The notes beneath the pieces are model-generated. The model was not told where the DNA came from. It ran no database searches and was given only the letters and a program-made list of their open reading frames with translations. From Epithemia pelagica (taxonomy: Eukaryota; Bacillariophyta; Bacillariophyceae; Surirellales; Surirellaceae), in contig OX337229.1 in NCBI GenBank assembly GCA_946965045.2, forward strand, positions 3,596,001-3,660,000: a stretch of 64,000 nucleotides of DNA, given 5' to 3'. Each line of letters begins with the position of its first letter. The first letter of the stretch is position 1. A program made the translations under genes and the position numbers. Positions 19,331 to 30,203 of the stretch are shown in pieces.

Positions 19331-20439
19331 TTACTCCCCGGACGGTAATGGCCCATCCTCTCGTAAGGTTCGGATACGAATTGCCGTAAGGACAATCCCT
19401 TGGATCAAGGGAATGAGGGACACGAGAATAATGGCCGAAACGACAATGGCTGCAGAAGCATCGGCATAAAGACCATTGACGGAGGGAATGACGGTTGCGA
19501 TCGCCGCCGCCAACAAAACCGCCGAACTTCGGAGCGTGTCGGCACAAACATGCTGTGGAGTCATGAACAGCGCAACACGTTAGACTTACAAGTCCATGGC
19601 CAAAACAACATCGACTATCTGACACGATGTAAACGTACCGTCCAAGCACTGCACATATTCAAATTGACCATCAAACTTTCGGGCGGTCCCATTTGATCGA
19701 CTGATAAATCAATGCCTCCATACTCTCCGTTCGTCGTGGTGGAAGACGGAGTAGGTGCCATCAATTTCATGTCTTCACTGCTTTCCAAATCCACCAAAGG
19801 TTGCTGTTCCCCCGAATGGTGATGATGTTGAAGCGTCTTCATGGATTCTCGAATAATGGATCGTTCTTCTCGAATGATATCAAGGCTAAAGGTCATGTCG
19901 GCACGAGCAAAGCAGGTCACATTGACAATATCAAGCAGCAAATTGGCACCTGAGAAAAAGAACATAATGGGTACCGACACGTCGTCTTCGTCACCCGCTC
20001 CATAAAAGGTTTGCAAGGCGTCGGCCATGGCGTAACAGGTAATGGCAATCAGAGCCAAAACACTAATCGACGGAGGAATCATTTCCAAATAGAGTCGCTG
20101 CAACTCTCGATGATGTTCCCGATGCGTTTGTGGCATTTTCCACTCGGCTTCCGTGTAGGGTCGGTTCTTGATGCGTTCGGCGCAGAGATTGAAGAGGTAG
20201 GTAATGGCATCGACGCTCATGGCTTCACTGTCGGCCAACATGGACTGACTGTTGGCAATCAACGCAAAGACTGCCTGAACCAACAGAAATCCAACAAAGG
20301 AGTAAAAGGCGACATTAAGGACTTCCTCGTTGGTAGGCTTGTGTGGACCCGACGTCGTATCATTCTTGGGCTGCTGTTCGTTCGGAGAGACACCGTTCGC
20401 ATTTGATGCTCGGTCCATTGGTCGTGCACTGTTCACCAT
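19331..20439 (-). CDS. Cation diffusion facilitator (CDF) metal transporter, altered TM2 site
   Basis: Exon 1 (20439-19639) and exon 2 (19552-19331) join across an 86-bp intron (GTACGT...CCACAG) to give 340 aa. CDF proteins export Zn2+, Mn2+ or related ions in exchange for protons. TM segments are at about residues 43-63, 113-132, 153-175 and two in exon 2. The TM5 metal pair is intact as H268-x3-D272 (HVCADTLRSSAV), exactly at the splice junction. The matching TM2 element reads LADSEAMSVDA, with D70 and D77 kept but alanine at position 73, where zinc members have His and manganese members Asp. A His-rich loop (HHHHSGEQQ) follows TM4. Metal specificity is therefore uncertain. Confidence 0.8.
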
Positions 20440-21032
20440 GGTGATTCTATTACAGCAATGTCAATTCTCAAAACAACAACGACAGCAACAACTTTCACTA
20501 CCGTTGGGCTTCTATGAGGTGATGGTGGTCGGATTCGGATGGCGTGATGTTTATGTTGATGGATGGATGATGGATGGTCGCTTTGAGGTTTTTGTTGTCG
20601 TTGCGCCGGAATAATAATTATTTCTTTCCTACCAACGGATGGTTTATTTTGATTGGTGCAGAGGAACCTCCATGCACGTCATAAAGACCAACGTACTTGA
20701 GGCTCGATACTCGAATATGCTCGTTCCGAATTCGGAATATCATGTGGTCGCGTTTGGAGCAACGAATGTTCGAAATTGAACATGGACATTTGTATTGTAG
20801 TGTACGTTCTCAAACTGTCGGAGCGTGTGGCGAGTGGCGACGCGTGCGCATGGGGAAGTGTGTGACCCGATCATGGGGTCGCGTTCGCGTTTTGCGGTAT
20901 TGTACCCTCCGGGTCGTTCGACTGCATTGGCGTTTGGACTTTGGGGATCTTGGATCGTTCGTCATTACATTGGGTTCTGAATTCTGAAGCTGAGGATACC
21001 ACCAAACATTACAGGAAATCGACCAGAGCACA
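20440..21032. promoter_or_regulatory. Divergent promoter region, CDF / TXNDC9
   Basis: 593 bp between divergent start codons. It contains an imperfect GATG/GGAT run at about 20520-20580 in the CDF 5' side. No other feature was seen. Confidence 0.45.
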
Positions 21033-21779
21033 ATGGATTTGGGATTTGGTCAGGACAATCAAGCCGTGGGAAATGTGGCAGCCCAAGCCTTGTTGCAAGC
21101 GTCCAAGGTGCAAGAACAAGTCTTGGAAGACGAACTTTCGAAATACGACGCTCTGTTGAACGACGACGACGCATTGGAGAGTTTACGACGGAAGCGTTTG
21201 GAACAAATGAAGGAAGAACACGAAAAGAAGGCGCAATGGAAGGCACAAGGTCATGGCGTGTACAGTGAATTGGGACAAGGACAAGATGCGCGCGATGTGG
21301 CCCGAGACTTTTTTGAGGCCTCCAAGCATTCCGAACGGTTGGTCGTGCATTTTTATCGTCCCACGTCCTTCTGTGAAATTGTGCATGGCCATTTACAAAA
21401 ATTAGCTTCCTCGCATTTGGAAACCAAATTTGTCAAAATCAATGTGGATGGATGCGATCAGAACAATGCGCAACGAGGAGCCTCGTATTTGGTGGAGCAA
21501 TTGGGGATTCGCGTCATGCCCACGCTGGTCATTGTGCACAAACGACAAGTCGTCCATCATTTACGAGGATTTGATGAATTGGGAGGAACCAGTGACTTTA
21601 CTACAGAAACCTTGGCCTATGTGTTGGGTCAGAAGAAGGGACTGAATTGCACCGAAGACGAACAAGAGGCCGCCTTGTCGTCGTCGTCCGCTGCCACTGG
21701 CGTCAATCGTATTCGGCTACGAGGGAAGCATATAGGTGGTAGCAGTAGAACAAGACAAGAAGAAGGAGAAGACTTTTGA
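21033..21779 (+). CDS. TXNDC9: TXNDC9/PLP3-type phosducin-like protein
   Basis: This 248-aa single-exon protein matches TXNDC9 (phosducin-like protein 3), a cochaperone of the CCT/TRiC chaperonin in tubulin and actin folding. A coiled-coil N-terminus with LRRKRLEQMKEEHEKKAQW is followed by HGVYSEL. The thioredoxin-like fold contains LVVHFYRPTSFCEIVHGHL, HLETKFVKINVD, IRVMPTLVIVHKRQVV and GTSDFTTETLAYVLG. As in the family there is no CxxC redox pair, so it should not act as a thiol reductase. The tail is basic and Gly/Arg-rich. Confidence 0.92.
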   Translation: MDLGFGQDNQAVGNVAAQALLQASKVQEQVLEDELSKYDALLNDDDALESLRRKRLEQMKEEHEKKAQWKAQGHGVYSELGQGQDARDVARDFFEASKHSERLVVHFYRPTSFCEIVHGHLQKLASSHLETKFVKINVDGCDQNNAQRGASYLVEQLGIRVMPTLVIVHKRQVVHHLRGFDELGGTSDFTTETLAYVLGQKKGLNCTEDEQEAALSSSSAATGVNRIRLRGKHIGGSSRTRQEEGEDF

Positions 21780-22814
21780 TAATTTGACATTGGATATCTG
21801 CGGAATCATGGAAAGGGTACTATTTCCCATGTGTGCACTCGCTTGCCAAGCAGATACCGGACTTTTCCCAAAGTGAGCGCTAAGAAGGAGAAATGCAGAA
21901 CAAGCACGTGATGGGCGCTGTCTTGTTCTATCGACAAGTGGACAACTCGGGAAGCGAGCTCGCATTAAAGTTGACATGAATGTACACCCTCATCTAGAGT
22001 CTGCACTCTTACTATGGAGCAAGATCGGCTTTCCGTCAATACAAAAAGGAGTAAGAGAGTTGGAGTACCTTACTCCTAGTATCTTTCCTCGACCAATTCC
22101 AAAACATACCACGACTAGAGAGGTTAGAGGTCCGGTGGCCGGTGGTGTTTGCGTTTCTGCGACTGTTTCGAAGATTGTTTCATTTTAGGGTATTGTAGTG
22201 TAGAGGAGAAGATGGAAGATACTCCTTTAACAATTTTTGTCGAGGCACATGCCCACAAGACCAAGACATCTGCAGGCGCGTTGTGCTGTCTTAGACACAC
22301 AGACAACATAGGGGACACGACATGGGATCTACGAGGTTACCTCCATCGACATAATATCCGTAATCCGTATCCATATCGTGTTCCGATTTGCATCTTGTGC
22401 TGTGTTGCGCCATATCAAGCATTGCATCTGCCGTAGAATAAGAATACTAACATCTTTCGCTGCGGCTTTTCTACCCAGTTCCGTCCAACAAAGGGCAAGC
22501 TGCTATTCATATACCTTGTCTCCTTGTGACGAGACACGGTTGGTTTGCTTCGCTTGGTTGACCCGACGACGAGAGGGAGTTGGTTAGATCGATCAAGATC
22601 GACAGGTGCTGTGGCTGACACTTTGGCCGGCCTCCCTCTGTGCAGAAACCAACAAGGTTCTGTCACTCCAGTCCACTTATTCGATACAAGTGACTGTCTG
22701 TCGGAGTTCATTGGTTATTCTTTCACTGAAGAACCGGATCTTATTTCCAAAAAACTAATTTTCTAAAATCCAACGACGAGAGAAGAAACCACCTCCTTCG
22801 TACCAACAACCAAA
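21780..22814. other. 1-kb intergenic region with TACTCCTA motif
   Basis: Long spacer between TXNDC9 and the ion channel, both on the plus strand. A GGAGTAAG ... GGAGTACC ... TACTCCTA cluster lies at 22048-22078, about 740 bp upstream of the channel. No ORF with a recognisable motif, tRNA or element was found. Confidence 0.5.
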
Positions 22815-25701
22815 ATGTCGATGCGCAGTCTCAATCGTGGCTATCCGGCCGATGCCGCGTATGCCCAAGAAGCAATTTCGGATGCCATGGTGTTGGATGA
22901 TTCACGCATGTTGGATGCCTACGATGTCAATGAATTTGGTGGAGCAAACCAACAACAATATTCATACGACGAACAAAATACCAATCCAGCGCATCACGAT
23001 TTGGCTCTGTATGACGGACAATCCTCCTCCAATTTGTTGCATCAACAACAAGCCGCACATGGAGGAGGTTTGACCAATGAAGAACTCAAAGATCCCGCAC
23101 GCTTGTTTTCCATTTTGGAAGAAGTTATGCCTCGATACGAAGATGCGGGAGGTCCACAAACCTTGTCAGGTGCCGAATTGCAACAAAAGCGAGAATTGGC
23201 AGAAAATACCTGGGATTTGGTCCGCAAATGGATGCGAGCCAATCCGCAACTGGAACAACGACAAGCGGCGGCCTATGTACGGGGGACGGCCGATGCTACG
23301 CCCTTGCATTTAATGTGCAAACTGCATCATCCACCCGTCGATGTCATTGCCGACATGGTCGAGGCAGCACCGGAAATTGTCTCTTGGACCGATTCGCATG
23401 GGTGGTTGCCCTTGCATCATGCCTGTGCCAATGGAGCCAACCCGGATGTCATGAAAATTTTGGTTCAAGTCTATCCACAGGGCAAGGTGGCTCAAGACAA
23501 CCAACAACGAACGCCCTTGCATTTTTATGCCACGCGAAATTCCGACAATCCTGCCTTTATGACGGAAAATGCACTCTTGTTGACCGATTCCGGTGCACCA
23601 GAATTGACAGACAAGGGTGGTATGTTGCCCATGCATTATGCCTGTGCCTACGGAACCGATACTGTCGTGTTGCAAGTACTGGCCGATGCGTATCCTGAAT
23701 CCTTGACGGCACGGGAAAACAAGGGACGGACGGTACGAATGAGACCAGTCGTAGATGAAAATATGTATGTGTGTGTATGTATACGAGTACTCATGTCTTG
23801 TTCTTCCTTTGTCTGTTTCTTGTTTCGCTTTGGACGAACAGCCCATGCATTTGGCCATGGTCAATGCACATCGTGATTCCACCCCCCATGTGGTGGAATT
23901 CTTGTTGCAACATGCCGAAGGCGTCCAAACGGCCAATACACGAGATTCCGATGGCTATTTGCCCCTCCACCTGTTGGCTCTTGCCCTACGAGGATACCGA
24001 GCCGACGATCCCACCAAACGGAACAATGTTTCCAAATCACTCGCATTGTATTTGAATGCCGAACCCTACGCCGCGGCCGATTTTTTAAATGCCCTCCAAA
24101 CATTACCGGATTGGTTACAAGATACAGCTGTCGTATCACCGCATGTGCGGTATGTCTTGAATGAAAAAATTGTCCAACGATTGCCCACCGCCTTTTTAAT
24201 GATGGACGGGTACATGTTGGTGGTCATAATTGTATGCTTTGGTATGGCCACTGCCAATCACATAGATTTGCGGTACGATAGTACGGCAGAAAATGACACA
24301 CATGGCCAATTGGTCTTTCTCTTTGTGGGAGCCTCCTACTTTTTGTGGCGCGAAGTCATTCAAATTGTCTCTCTGTTAAATTTGGGCAGTTTCTCGTCAT
24401 GGTTTTACGATTCTACCAATTGGTTGGATGTCGGTGTCATTTTTCTCGTCTATTATTACTCGATACTAATGGCTACGGACAGTGCGGGGTTGAGTAATGA
24501 AGCATTTCGATCCGGCGCCGCCTTTACACAAGGCATTTTGTACGTCGATGTCATTGTCTTTCTCAAGTCCACTTACGTCGATTTTGCTGTCTTTGTCAAT
24601 GGTGTCTACTACGTCGTACAACGACTCATTGCCTTTCTAATTGCCGTTGGAGTCATTCTCTTGGCCTTTGCGCAAATGTTCTTCTTTATCTACAAAAACA
24701 CGGAACTCTGTGAGAATCCTGATCCCTCACTCGATCTGGACAGTGGATGCCGATTTCCCCATTGTACCTTTGAAGAATCCTTGCTCAAAGTCTACACCAT
24801 GATGATGGGTATGTATAATGAAATGAATTTGGGCCCTTGTCATTATTATTTGTCCATACTCATCGTTGTTGTCTCCCTTTGCTAACCATTCCTTCTTTCA
24901 GGTGAAATCGGCGACGAAAAACGGTATTCTGTCGGTCCCACTAGTTTGACTGCCCAAATCTTGTATGTGGCCTACGCCTTTTTGGTCGTCATTCTTCTGT
25001 CCAATGTGCTAATTGCCATTGTGACGGACAGTTACGAAATTATTCAAAATGACCGTGCAGCGATTGTCTTTTGGTCCAACCGATTGGACTTTGTGGCCGA
25101 AATGGATGCCATTGTCTTTGGTGCCCAACGTCGCTTGTCCTGTTTTTTCCCCAACAAACACAATTCCAGTCATGCACCCGGAGCTCCAACACATGTTCAA
25201 GAAACTGCGTCGGGGACTCCCGACATTTTGGGAGGACTCGATACGACAGATCGACCAGATGGACAATCGAGAAATATTATGCGGTATGGATGGGCACAAG
25301 TGATGCAATTATTTGATGAAACACTGTACGAAGACATGGATTGGCTCGAAGCATGGGTGTACAACTTTTTTCGTATTTTTTCCATTCTCTTTATTATTCC
25401 CTTTTGGTTTTTAATGGGTGTCGTGACGGTGGGGTTGCTGTGGCCCCCACAAATCCGTGAGGCTTTGTTTGTGCAAAAGGAAACGGGTATTTCCCGAGCC
25501 GAAATTGAACGGCGCAAATTGGAAAAGCTCATTGGGATTCAAAATGACATGAAAGTCTTAAAGCAAGACATAACGCGGGAAATGGAAAATGACCGCGATG
25601 AAATGATGCGCATGAGGGCCGAGGTGGAAGCCGTCCAAACTGAAGTAGTGGCAGATTTACAACAAGTGAAAGAGTTGTTGTCGTCCTTGTTGGGGGAATG
25701 A
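22815..25701 (+). CDS. Ankyrin-repeat ion channel (TRP-like), three exons
   Basis: Exons 22815-23732, 23842-24808 and 24902-25701 give 894 aa across introns of 109 and 93 bp, both with clean GT-AG ends and continuous frames. After an N-terminal polar region come about four to five ankyrin repeats (ATPLHLMCKL, WLPLHHACANG, RTPLHFYATR, MLPMHYACAYG, RTPMHLAMVNA). A six-helix ion-transport domain follows. TM1 is around VVIIVCFGMATA, and S5 and S6 flank a pore loop TFEESLLKVYTMMMGEIGD. S6 reads VVILLSNVLIAIVTDSYEII. The order resembles TRP channels. An additional strongly hydrophobic segment (RIFSILFIIPFWFLMGVVTV) lies about 100 residues after S6, followed by a coiled coil. Ion selectivity cannot be told. 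Confidence 0.82.
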
Positions 25702-26138
25702 GAGTTTGGTTCATCTCCCACAGTTTAATCTTGCTATTTAGAAACGTCTCTGTTCCATTGCCAAGGAAAATGGCACGATGAATGAGAAAAATTAGTTCAT
25801 TGTTTTTAACAAATAATGGAGTAGGGCCTTCAAGGCCAATGTTCAGTCCACAACAGCACCGGCGAGATCTCATTTTGTCCCGTGCAAGGTCCACATCTAA
25901 CATAGCTACCCGTAGCTGCCAGGGACACCTACGAATTTTGTTCCCAGTGGCCAGAATGACTGTTTCCTATTATAGGGATAAGGATTTTTAAGCGTTTAAT
26001 TTTACCAATAATTGGCGATTATATGTTTCTGAAGATGCGAACCACACACACTCTATTATTTATTGACATCAGAAACAAGGACATGAATTTGAGTCCACTA
26101 CGACACAGGGGTAAACAATATATTTAATGACTTTGCTA
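25702..26138. other. Spacer between ion channel and left minisatellite
   Basis: 437 bp, AT-rich toward its right end, with no gene. The left boundary of the mobile block should lie here or in the array, but no terminal inverted repeat or target duplication was found by eye. Confidence 0.4.
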
Positions 26139-26352
26139 GAAACACGAGTGGAAACATATCGCCAAAACTGGAAGCGTGACTGGAAACATCGGAAACAAGT
26201 GGAAACACGACTGGAAACAATGGAAACAAGTGGAAACAAGTGGAAACAAATGGAAACAAATGGAAACAACGTGGAAACAACGGACACACGACTGGAAACT
26301 TTGGGAACATCTTGGAAACAACGGATACACGACTGGAAACATTGGAAACACG
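26139..26352 (+). repeat. Left GGAAACA minisatellite
   Basis: About twenty imperfect copies of a short unit built on TGGAAACAA, mixed with ACACGACT spacers. The composite GGAAACAACGTGGAAACAAC followed by GGACACACGACT matches the 41-bp higher-order unit of the right array (39201 onward) with few differences and in the same orientation. The unit lacks stop codons in most frames on both strands, so long artificial ORFs arise; I do not consider them genes. It lies about 130 bp upstream of the ORF at 26486. Confidence 0.9.
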
Positions 26353-26485
26353 AAGAAAGATCTAAAGAAAGATCCTGAGCTTTCTGGCTGAAAAGCACTC
26401 GGATCCTCACGGTATGGGGGCTTTGGGGGAATGATCCTTGGACGTTGACGAGCATTCAACATCGAACACAAAACAATCAACGACA

Positions 26486-27091
26486 ATGGCGAAATCAACG
26501 AGGAAGGGATGGATTGATTGGCGGACCAGTGAGGCAAAGGCCATCATCTTGCGAGACCTAGAGCCTGGTGGTGCCCTCTTCAAGAACAGGGATGCGAAGG
26601 CAGAGGAGGTGTTTGATTTCTACAAGAAAACAAAGCCAGTTCAATTTGCTGACGTCGTTTTCAGTCAGTTCAAAGAACGACTGGCTGATCACATCAAGCA
26701 ATCAAACAAGGAGCGGTGGATGGCTGATCGGGATGCTGCCGCGTATGACAAGGACAGGAGGGTGCATCCACGGAAAGAGAAAAACCAACGTGGGGAGTTG
26801 GTGTATGATGTTCACCCGGCCCGAGAACTCCTACGGATGGATGTGGCGAAAGGGCTACACAATGAGATGAAGCCTCGAGAGCTTCAGTCAACCCGACCGG
26901 AGTACAGATGCTTTAAGGCCAAACCCTTCAAGCATCACATCTACCAAGAAGAAAGCCGCCAGAGGTTTATGAACTACCTCGAGAAGAAACGTGAAGAAAA
27001 AGAGCGTGAAATGGCAAAGCAACGACAAAGCGAGCAACGTAAGAAGAAAAAGAGAGGAGACAACGAGAAAAAGCCTAGTAGTAGTGTCTAA
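26486..27091 (+). CDS. Transposon-associated ORF1, putative DNA-binding protein
   Basis: The 201-aa protein starts at the first ATG (26486; an upstream TTG is not used). It opens with basic residues, then WIDWRTSEAKAIILRDLEPG, an acidic middle with the pattern F-x-QFKERL-x-DH, and a HPARELLRMDVAKG segment. The C-terminal tail is very basic and helical (EKKREEKEREMAKQ). Similar proteins of unknown function recur in diatom genomes (from memory). The tryptophan/helix pattern and basic tail suggest DNA or protein binding. It is tail-to-tail with the transposase, 35 bp apart, so it may be the accessory partner that PIF/Harbinger-type elements carry; that role is inference. Confidence 0.55.
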   Translation: MAKSTRKGWIDWRTSEAKAIILRDLEPGGALFKNRDAKAEEVFDFYKKTKPVQFADVVFSQFKERLADHIKQSNKERWMADRDAAAYDKDRRVHPRKEKNQRGELVYDVHPARELLRMDVAKGLHNEMKPRELQSTRPEYRCFKAKPFKHHIYQEESRQRFMNYLEKKREEKEREMAKQRQSEQRKKKKRGDNEKKPSSSV

Positions 27092-27126
27092 ATGAATCTC
27101 ATCCTATTTAGTTATCCATGTTATGT

Positions 27127-28047
27127 CTACGGTTCAAAGAGTATGGCTGTTCCATCGTTCAAAGCGTATTGGATGGTGACAGCAATCGCACGAAAAGCAA
27201 GTCCGTGCTGCTTGTCCGTATGACGCCATGTCTGGCTCATAGTTGCGTAGAAGGCCATCTTTCCGTTGAACGTTTCATGTCGCAGGCGAATCCGACTCTT
27301 CAAGTTATTTACAAGCTTCGAGTCTTGTTGTGGGTTTGGCCATGCTATCTTGTGCGCGAACTGCTCTTTGATATACCCGCGATCACAATTGGCCAGTTTA
27401 CCGGGCACGAGTCGATTCAGGATGCCCGAGCGCTCCAGCATCTCTTTGTCGCCCATTCCGCCGCGCACCGGACCAAAAATGTGGACGCATTGCTGGCGGT
27501 GCGCACAAAGGGTCACTTGGTACTTGATGCCCCCGTGGGCATGCTTCTGCGTATAATTCTTTCGGTCGTAGGGCAAGCACTCAGTCTTGTGTGGACGTTC
27601 CCAAGTCTTCTTGTCGACACCATCGATCGACACAACGTTCACTTCCGCGTCCGAACGGTCAAGTGCTTTCGGCCAATCAATGACCAGCTTCTCTAGTCCA
27701 GCAATCTTTTGAATCCAGTCCCATAAGTGCTTGCCCCGAGCATAGTCGGTACACATACGGAACCTATCTGCTAGTTGATCACTATTACGCGGGTAGTTCC
27801 ATAGAAAGTAGTGAGAAACTAGAAACATTTTCAAGCCACGTCGTTTTTCCTTTTCAGTCAACTTAGCCTCTTCAATGTCCGTTGTACACAGGGCGTACCA
27901 CTGAGTGGCTAAAGTCAGAGGATGTGCTCCATAGTGCTTCTTAAATTTAATCAGCCGTCTTTCCTTAGTCAATTTCTTGTCATTGTCAATACTAAGAAGA
28001 ATCAACCCAAGGTTGAGCACTTGATCGGGGAGAATCAAATCTGGCAT
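27127..28047 (-). CDS. DDE superfamily transposase (PIF/Harbinger- or IS4-like)
   Basis: The 306-aa product (first ATG at 28045-28047) shows a plausible DDE triad. D142 lies in VSIDGVDKKTW, D222 in ANCDRGY, and E258 in SRIRLRHETFNGKM, followed by a tryptophan-containing helix TWRH. The RHE-x-x-NGK/R context is typical of DDE_Tnp_4-like plant and protist transposases. The N-terminal 120 residues are helical without a visible zinc finger, so an upstream exon could be missing. All three catalytic positions are present and the frame is intact, so it could be active. It is convergent with ORF1 and divergent from the next ORF across a 382-bp spacer. Confidence 0.7.
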   Translation of the reverse strand: MPDLILPDQVLNLGLILLSIDNDKKLTKERRLIKFKKHYGAHPLTLATQWYALCTTDIEEAKLTEKEKRRGLKMFLVSHYFLWNYPRNSDQLADRFRMCTDYARGKHLWDWIQKIAGLEKLVIDWPKALDRSDAEVNVVSIDGVDKKTWERPHKTECLPYDRKNYTQKHAHGGIKYQVTLCAHRQQCVHIFGPVRGGMGDKEMLERSGILNRLVPGKLANCDRGYIKEQFAHKIAWPNPQQDSKLVNNLKSRIRLRHETFNGKMAFYATMSQTWRHTDKQHGLAFRAIAVTIQYALNDGTAILFEP

Positions 28048-28429
28048 GGCCAAAATGTGAGCGTGGTTTGAGATTTGAGATCTTTTAGAGAAAGAAGAAT
28101 CTTAGGAAAATTCTACCCACTCGGGAAATCAATCCACAATGGCGAATTCATCAAACTTGCCACATACAATTGGGATCCCGAGTTCCCACGCAATCATCCT
28201 ATGTATTCACACAATGCGATCACGAGTTCCCACGCAATCAACCTATGTAATCATAGAGACGATAACAACAAAACAACAATCAAACTTGTTTATTTATCAA
28301 CTGAATGGTCACGAAGCTTTGGCCATTCAGTCTGGCGCCTGACTGGTTGGCGCCTGATTTGTTGGCGCTTTGTTTCGACAGGACGACGGTGGTCAAGGGA
28401 AAACTGGTTGATTGTTGGTGGTCATAAAA
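28048..28429. promoter_or_regulatory. Central bidirectional spacer with tandem repeats
   Basis: This 382-bp spacer separates the divergent starts of the transposase and the next ORF. It contains two copies of a 44-bp unit beginning CGAGTTCCCACGCAATCA (28179-28254), and three TTGGCGC-type copies at about 28333-28367. Such repeats in a shared promoter could be binding sites of an element-encoded protein; this is inference. Confidence 0.5.
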
Positions 28430-29420
28430 ATGGCAGAAGAGGAAGCTCCACAAGTCGAAACAAAAGAGCCCCTCTCGTTGGATTTGGAAACAACCAAGTG
28501 CCTTATCACCGACTTCGAGGAATCCGACCAGCCGAGATCATCCTTCGATCTCTTGGGTTTGTGTAACAACAACCCTGCGGACTACGGCTTCGAAGGAACG
28601 AAGCTACGCAGGAAAGTGCAATTGCGCTGGTCGAAGCTCAAGCGGAAGACAGTTGATTGCTACGTGAGGTACCTTGAGCGCCTCGATATCCAACTCAGCC
28701 GCAAGACAAGAAAAGAGCTCCAAGATTACCAACAGAGGAAAATGGTGAAGACGCGCAACGGAAGCGGATCCGACGACCGCTCTCAGGCCGATGATGACTC
28801 GACCTTCCCCCCAATCCATGGTGACCCTTACAATGAAGACCAAGATGCGGCGTCTTTTCACAATGGCGACGACGACGACGATGACGACGATGACGACCGA
28901 AAGCCACCAGCTGCTATCCCCTACTATGGCACCCCTTCGCACACTGAAAAGAAGAAGACTCCAAGTTGCGGCGTGAGATATGGACGAGGAGATGGTGGAC
29001 ACACTCGTGGTGACTTACCTCCTGCGGCTTCGGCTGCGGCTGCGATGTTTGCGAGCCCTCCTCAGGTTGCCCATGATCCGCCCGTTCATGGGCAACACGT
29101 CTTCGGCCGAGTTTCTCCCATGGTTCCCATGCCTCGTATGGCTCGTGCATTCCATCCTCCTCATCGTGTCCAGAATCTCCCCGCCTTTGGCTACCCCCTT
29201 TTGCTCTTGGCAGAACAGGATGGTACGGTGAAGCGTCCGTGGGTTGTGATTGTGAGTGGTCTGCCTGAACGCAACCGCGATTTCGACATCCAGTTTGTGG
29301 AAGGAATCACTCAAGATGATATCTTCTCGCGGAATGGATTCCATGTCCGTCGGGCCGTCGCCGGTCCTGATTTCTACTTATGGGAGGCAACAATCCCGGA
29401 TCATGAGCAGTTCGGATTGG
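28430..29420 (+). pseudogene. 5' part of an unknown ORF split by the CoDi insertion
   Basis: The frame from ATG 28430 is interrupted after codon 330 by the retrotransposon at 29421. Together with 37810-38237 it would make a 472-aa protein with no other lesion, since one ATTGG copy and the element can be removed in frame. The N-terminal part has a basic helical region (LRRKVQLRWSKLKRKT), an Asp run and a Pro/Ala-rich linker. Then comes a conserved-looking core with RPWVVIVSGLPERNRDFDIQ and NGFHVRRAVAGPDFYLWEAT. I recall similar proteins only from diatoms and know no function. In the current state, translation would run about 14 codons into the LTR and stop. Confidence 0.65.
29416..29420 (+). 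repeat. Target-site duplication ATTGG, left copy
   Basis: ATTGG directly precedes the left LTR. The identical ATTGG follows the right LTR at 37805-37809. Five bases is the usual duplication of Ty1/copia integrases. Confidence 0.95.
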
Positions 29421-30203
29421 TGTTACAATTCTTTCTGAATCGTAGGGACATTGATGCTCGGTAGAGCAGACAATCAGGTAGGTCACCAACCGATACAAGC
29501 TTCTCAGGGTCAGAGAAGCAAGCAAGTCGAAGTCTATCAGAAGGATAGTCGGGACACAAAAGAGGATGTGATAAATGGTGATATTGTTAGATTGTGTGTT
29601 GATTACTACGATAGGTCTACGTGAAATGTTCGGTCCTGCCAAGGGTCATGTATCATAGGTTCTTGGCGGCAACAGGTTTGGAATAGTTGGAGTTGATTCA
29701 TGTGATGTATATGACATGTATATGTGGGCGGATAACATATACAGGGTCAACAGCTCTTGCTTTGGGTTGGCATAGTTGTTTTCATGGCGCGCAGCTTGTT
29801 GACAATTTGGAGATTGTGGGAATGGAAATATGGTCTCGCGTGATCGTGTGTCGTGCTTGGGATACTTAGACCGTTGGATCGGATAGATGCCGATAGCGCT
29901 CGGATGTCGCTTGGGCGCGCTCGACGATTTCGGGCGCGTACGCTTAGGGCGTTAGTATAGTGGCCGAGCAACGGCCAAATTTACGTCCGTTGTAATACCG
30001 CACGACCCAGTTTAGTCTTGAGAGTGAGTTTGTCAATCTATTCTCACTTTTCATGATTTGCGAAGAAATATAGGTCGATATAGCGCGAAGCTAGGAAACA
30101 TAGCTCGAAGCTAGAGGGCATGATGCGATAGCACGAGGCTATGTGACATGGGGAATCGATGAGATGTAGAATCTAACCACCATAGACGGTGAGAATTCTA
30201 ACA
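29421..30203 (-). repeat. 3' LTR of the CoDi element
   Basis: 783 bp, starting TGTTACAATTC and ending GAATTCTAACA on the plus strand, so it has the 5-bp inverted ends TGTTA/TAACA. No difference from the other LTR was seen. The last six bases include the gag-pol stop codon. Confidence 0.95.

Noticed and set aside
26069-26455. Minus-strand ORFs rich in Phe/Val/Ser across the left array
   Set aside because: Same cause: translation of the complementary repeat. Their resemblance to signal-peptide-like sequence is accidental.
29687-29869. Possible env-like gene in or near the CoDi element
   Set aside because: No signal peptide, transmembrane helix or cysteine pattern is visible in the extra ORF or in the LTR frames, so an envelope-like role is unsupported.
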